This document shows, piece by piece, positions 31,906 to 35,165 of a stretch of 35,165 bases of DNA. Made by a program: the position numbers and the translations under genes. Each line of letters starts with the position of its first letter. Within the stretch, counting starts at the first letter, position 1. Where the stretch lies: the NCBI GenBank assembly GCA_003558435.1, contig PWLR01000175.1, positions 1-35,165 of the forward strand, read 5' to 3'. The notes under the pieces were generated by a model, which was not told where the DNA came from, searched no databases, and saw only the letters and a program-made list of their open reading frames with translations. The stretch is from Nitriliruptoraceae bacterium (GTDB taxonomy: Bacteria; Actinomycetota; Nitriliruptoria; Nitriliruptorales; Nitriliruptoraceae).

Positions 31906-33165
31906 CTAGCGCGAGGGTCGGAGGGGGCCCGGCCCTCGTTGGGGTTCGAGCTCGCGCAGTGCCTCGAAGGTGGCCGTGGGGCGTCCGTCCCCGTCCACGA
32001 TCGCCCAACCGGCCTGGGTGTCGTCATAGGTCAGGAAGTCGTACCAGTTCAGGCCCATCACGTAGGGGTGGCGCTCGGCGATGGTGAACGCCTCCACCAG
32101 GTAGCGCGCGCGGCGTTCGTCGGGCACGGGGTCCATCCAGGTCCGGGTCGTCGAGAACCCGTACTCGCCGAGGTAGAGCAACTTGTCGCCCTCGCCGTGG
32201 TCGACCAGCACGTCGTGCATGCGGGTGAAGGCGGTGAAGTTCTCGTCGATCACGCCGAACTCGCCGCTGGTGACGAGATCATCGGTGACCGTCGTGGGCG
32301 CCACATCCCGTGAGTACGGGTGGACACCGAGGATGTCGAAGAAGTGGCCGTTGTCCTCGGCATCCGGGTAGGTGTTCCGCAGTTCCTCGTACAGGGTCTC
32401 GAGGTAGCCGAGGTCGTTGCGGCTCAGACCGCCGTTCGCGATCAGGACCTCCGGATCGGCGTGTTTCGCTCTCAGGTAGCCGGTCCGCAGGAGCGAGGCG
32501 AACCCTGCCGGGTCGGGGTCCGGGCGCCAGAAGTCGACGCCGTTGGGCTCGTTCCAGAGTTCGTAGAAGGCGACCCGCACCCCGTAGCGGGACACCACGT
32601 CGGCCACGAAGTCCCCCCAGTGGCGCAACTGATCCTCGCTGTAGACCGGGGGCCGCCAGATGGTCTCGAGCGGCGGAGTGCCCTCGCTGATCGGTTCACC
32701 GTGGACCCAGCCCGGGGATCCCGACAACCGGAGGACCACCCGCAGGTCCCGCGCCTCGGCCGCGTTCAGGAGCCGATCCAGGTCGGTCCAGTCGTAGTCG
32801 CGTGGCTGCCGATCACGGTTGAGATACCACCAGGTCGCGCCCGACTGGATCTGGGTCACCCCGGCATCGACCGCCAGGTCGAGCGACCGTTCCAGTTCGG
32901 CGTCGGTGAGTTCGGTCGGATTGAGACCGAGCGTGACCTCGAAGGGCCCGGGCGCGAGTTCGGCTGCCGGGAACGGCCCGAGGTCGGCGGGTGTCGGCGA
33001 GCGCGCCGCGTCCGGATCGTCGGCGATCAGGACCACGGCGACCGTCACGATGCACGCGAGCACGGCCAGCAGCCCCGTGAGGACCGGACGTCGTGGATAC
33101 CGGCTCAGCGGGCGAGGTGGGGTCCTCTCGGGCGGTCCGTCCGGATGCCGTGCGCCGTTGCCCAT
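31906..33165 (-). CDS. Membrane-anchored clan GH-A glycoside hydrolase (GH39/PslG-like)
   Basis: 419 residues. One N-terminal TM helix (about 26-49, LTGLLAVLACIVTVAVVLIA) would leave the enzyme outside the membrane. A TIM barrel follows: TQIQSGATWWYLNRDRQPRD, the acid/base Glu206 in YELWNEPNGVDFW and the likely nucleophile Glu334 in LYLGEYGFSTT. This fits clan GH-A and resembles PslG, the exopolysaccharide hydrolase of Pseudomonas. The start is ATG 33165 with AGGAG ten nucleotides upstream; earlier in-frame codons to 33300 give low-quality sequence. Diverges from a Wzz-type gene, suggesting a role in polysaccharide export or trimming. Confidence 0.85.
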   Translation of the reverse strand: MGNGARHPDGPPERTPPRPLSRYPRRPVLTGLLAVLACIVTVAVVLIADDPDAARSPTPADLGPFPAAELAPGPFEVTLGLNPTELTDAELERSLDLAVDAGVTQIQSGATWWYLNRDRQPRDYDWTDLDRLLNAAEARDLRVVLRLSGSPGWVHGEPISEGTPPLETIWRPPVYSEDQLRHWGDFVADVVSRYGVRVAFYELWNEPNGVDFWRPDPDPAGFASLLRTGYLRAKHADPEVLIANGGLSRNDLGYLETLYEELRNTYPDAEDNGHFFDILGVHPYSRDVAPTTVTDDLVTSGEFGVIDENFTAFTRMHDVLVDHGEGDKLLYLGEYGFSTTRTWMDPVPDERRARYLVEAFTIAERHPYVMGLNWYDFLTYDDTQAGWAIVDGDGRPTATFEALRELEPQRGPGPLRPSR

Positions 33166-33540
33166 CGATCGTCCACTCCTGTTCGCAGATGTCCGCGCTC
33201 GCCCCGCGTGCACCCGGGGCGGCCGCATGGAACCGGGTCGCGTCAGGACGGGCGGCGGACCATCCAGTCCAGGTGGACGCAGCGATGGCCGCCGGTACAT
33301 CTCGCGCCGGGTCGCTCTTCGAGCCCCTCGTTACCGTCGTGGGCCGGTGGCGCATTCTCCTGCTCAGCATCTCGTCCGTGGGGTGCCCTGCCGGTGGGGA
33401 CAGGACCATGCCCGGCGGTCCGTCGAGGGGCGCGAGGACTCACGCCCGCACGCGACACCGCACGCCCTGCCGGATCGCGCGACCAGTCGTGCATGCACCC
33501 GACATCCGACCCACCTCATCGCTCTCTGAGGAGCACGACC
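33166..33540. promoter_or_regulatory. 375-bp divergent spacer between the glycosidase and Wzz-type genes
   Basis: No convincing ORF; the frames across it are Arg/Pro-rich shadows. It must hold promoters for both directions. A 7-bp inverted repeat (CGCCCCG at 33200-33206, CGGGGCG at 33215-33221) lies in the glycosidase leader. The least GC-rich part is around 33350-33375. No defensible -35/-10 pair was found. Confidence 0.4.
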
Positions 33541-34227
33541 ATGGACCAGCCCGCTGATGGCGGCGACCGATCGTCGCTGCGTGTCTCCGACCCTGCGCCC
33601 CGGACCACGCCCGACGTCCCGCCGACGAACCGCAACGGTGGGCGCGCCGCTCCCGGATCGACGACCCCGGCGGCCGGGATCGCGGCCTCGGTGCTCCGGA
33701 ACTGGCGTTTCGTGCTCGTCGGCGCACTCGTCGGGGCGTTGCTCGGCGCACTCGTCGGGGCCGTGGTGCCCGACCGCTACGAGGTCAGCGCCTACCTGGT
33801 GGTGACCGCCGAGGCCGATGCCGACGCCGGTACGACGCCCACCTCCTACGCGCAGGTCTACAGCCGGCTCGCCCGGCAGCCGGCCGTGATGATGCAGGCC
33901 GACCCGGAGGCGGAACTGGGCACCTTCGGTCAGGGGATCACCGTGACGGCCTTCCCCGACGCGCCGGTGATCGAGATGACCGGGAGCGGCGACTCGGCCG
34001 AGCTCGCCACGCTCCGGGCGAACACCATGGCCGAGGCGCTCGGCGAGTACAGCGAGGGGGAGACCGCGATCAGCGGCTACGCGGTCAACGTGGTCACCCC
34101 GGCGTTGGAGGAGGGGGCCACCAGCCCGTCGACGATGCTGCCGAGCGTGGCCGCAGGTCTCGTGCTCGGGGTGTTCGCCGGGCTCGTGCTGGCGATGGTC
34201 GCACCCCGCCAGAGCCGTCGCCGATGA
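33541..34227 (+). CDS. Wzz/YveK-type polysaccharide chain-length (co-polymerase) protein
   Basis: 228 residues. A disordered Pro/Thr-rich N-terminus (1-55) precedes TM1 (about 60-80, FVLVGALVGALLGALVGAVV). An extracytoplasmic domain follows (YEVSAYLVVTAEADADAG...), then TM2 (about 198-218, SVAAGLVLGVFAGLVLAMVA). Two TMs around a Wzz domain is the chain-length regulator layout. No tyrosine-kinase domain and no Tyr-rich tail are present. ATG 33541 has GAGGAG seven nucleotides upstream. Its stop overlaps the next start in an ATGA. Confidence 0.82.
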   Translation: MDQPADGGDRSSLRVSDPAPRTTPDVPPTNRNGGRAAPGSTTPAAGIAASVLRNWRFVLVGALVGALLGALVGAVVPDRYEVSAYLVVTAEADADAGTTPTSYAQVYSRLARQPAVMMQADPEAELGTFGQGITVTAFPDAPVIEMTGSGDSAELATLRANTMAEALGEYSEGETAISGYAVNVVTPALEEGATSPSTMLPSVAAGLVLGVFAGLVLAMVAPRQSRRR

Positions 34228-35165
34228 CCCTGACGGCGTTCCCGCTGGCGGTGCAGGTGCTGCTCGTCGCCGCCGCCTCGGTGGTGCTCGTGCCGTTCGG
34301 GGCCTGGCTGGTGGTCCGGGCGTGGCACCGGCCGTCACTGGCCGTCGCCGGGATGATCCTGGTCACCGCGGTGCCATGGCGGACGGGCGACGAGGGCCAG
34401 GCGCTGTTGCACGTCACGCTGGCCGACGTGGCCTCGGTGGTGCTGGTCGGGGTGGTCGCGGGACGGGTGTTGTGGGCGCCGTCACCCACCGACGAGCGGC
34501 GCCTGGCGTCGTGGGTCATGCTGCCACTGCTCGGCCTGTTGGCGGCCTCGACGGTCTCGACGTTCTTCGCCACCGATCCCCTGGCGAGCTTCTCCGGCGC
34601 GATCCGCCAGACGCAACTGCTGGTGGTGGTGCCCCTCGCGGCCTATCTGACCTATCGCCGCAGGTCCGACGTCCGCATCGTGCTCGGGGCGGTCCTGACC
34701 CTCGGCGTCGTCCAGGGCATGATCGGCATCACCCAGTACCTCACCAACACGGGCGCCAGTTTCGGTGGCGAGGACGTGCGCGCCGTCGGCACCTTCGGTG
34801 CGTACAACATCATGGCCCTGCCGGGCGTGGTCGCGGCGGCGTTGATGGTCTGCGTGGCGACCGTGCTCGTCTACCGCGGTGCGCCACGGGGATGGGCCCT
34901 CGCTGCCATGGCGGTGTTGGTGCCGGCGTTGGGGATGTCGCTGAGTCGCGGCTACTGGGTGGCCACGGCGGTCGGTGTCCTCGTGGTGGTCGGCATCGTC
35001 GACCGGCGCAAGGCGGCCATGCTGGTGCTCGCCGGGGCGTTCGGGCTCGCGGGCCTGATGGCCATGGCCGCCGGTGGAGCCACCAACCCGGTGATCGACC
35101 GCCTCGTCGGCACCACGGGGATCGTCGCCGAACCCGATCAATCGGTCCAGGACCGCTACGCGCTG
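34224..35165 (+). CDS. O-antigen ligase/polymerase-like membrane protein, 3' end cut by the window edge
   Basis: The frame is open from ATG 34224 to the right edge (314 codons). At least eight hydrophobic helices, for example VQVLLVAAASVVLVPFGAWL, IVLGAVLTLGVVQGMIGI and AVGVLVVVGIVD. An extracytoplasmic loop begins near the end (NPVIDRLVGTTGIVAEPDQS), with the conserved SLSRGYW stretch typical of Wzy/WaaL-family proteins (Wzy_C domain). With the Wzz-type neighbour overlapping by 4 bp, it likely polymerises or ligates an exopolysaccharide at the membrane. Ligase and polymerase cannot be told apart. Confidence 0.82.
   Translation, partial: MTLTAFPLAVQVLLVAAASVVLVPFGAWLVVRAWHRPSLAVAGMILVTAVPWRTGDEGQALLHVTLADVASVVLVGVVAGRVLWAPSPTDERRLASWVMLPLLGLLAASTVSTFFATDPLASFSGAIRQTQLLVVVPLAAYLTYRRRSDVRIVLGAVLTLGVVQGMIGITQYLTNTGASFGGEDVRAVGTFGAYNIMALPGVVAAALMVCVATVLVYRGAPRGWALAAMAVLVPALGMSLSRGYWVATAVGVLVVVGIVDRRKAAMLVLAGAFGLAGLMAMAAGGATNPVIDRLVGTTGIVAEPDQSVQDRYAL

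Noticed and set aside
33497-33512. ACCCGACATCCGACCC resembling the 5738-5761 operator-like repeat
   Set aside because: It needs a one-base gap to match and is a single copy; probably chance in GC-rich DNA.
33093-33557. Plus-strand frame in the divergent spacer before the Wzz-type gene
   Set aside because: It starts inside the glycosidase gene on the other strand, has shadow-like composition and overlaps the next start with no ribosome site.

Overview
The window is high-GC DNA (roughly 70% by eye) with strong G/C at third codon positions, many GTG starts and frequent 4-bp ATGA/GTGA gene overlaps. A sufR-B-D-C-S-U-T operon, an F420-type LLM oxidoreductase, a MoeZ-type protein and the DUF404/DUF403/transglutaminase cluster point to an actinobacterium. 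Pyruvate:ferredoxin oxidoreductase suggests a deep-branching lineage (Nitriliruptoria/Acidimicrobiia-like) rather than a classical streptomycete or mycobacterium. That placement is inference. No rRNA, tRNA, CRISPR array, insertion sequence or phage gene was recognised.

Layout. 1-4779 (minus): two FtsX-like ABC permeases (one cut by the left edge); a coupled pair yqeY and methylcrotonyl-CoA carboxylase beta; then a lysine-rich, histone-tail-like protein with its own promoter and long structured leader. 5177-5632 (minus) is an unknown protein, divergent from a saccharopine-dehydrogenase-like protein (5804-6862) across a spacer with repeated operator-like sites. 6978-10068 (plus) is a three-gene translationally coupled operon: a one-TM helical protein, a RecD2-like protein whose ATPase motifs are lost, and a SAM methyltransferase. 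10010-11774 (minus) holds an SDR-fold protein lacking the catalytic tyrosine, a small unknown protein and a cysteine-rich unknown protein. 11970-15394 (plus) is the circularly permuted ATP-grasp / alpha-E / transglutaminase module, with a 4x14-bp tandem repeat upstream. 15416-16405 (minus) is an F420-type oxidoreductase.

16498-23662 (plus) is the complete SUF iron-sulfur assembly operon: sufR, sufB, sufD, a Rieske ferredoxin, sufC, sufS, sufU, sufT. A promoter overlaps a SufR-type operator, and hairpins sit between sufB/sufD and sufC/sufS. Facing it from the minus strand, only 16 bp away, is a coupled pair: a dihydroorotate-dehydrogenase-like flavoprotein and a 1202-residue PFOR (nifJ), itself a large Fe-S consumer. 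Then come a thiolase (minus), moeZ (plus) and a GNAT acetyltransferase (minus).

31906-35165 looks like the edge of an exopolysaccharide locus: a membrane-anchored clan GH-A glycosidase resembling PslG, divergent from a Wzz-type chain-length protein and an O-antigen-ligase-like membrane protein cut by the right edge.

The most unusual items are the pseudo-helicase operon, the K-rich/amphipathic-repeat protein, the tandem-repeat region before the ATP-grasp module, and the RNA hairpins inside the suf operon.
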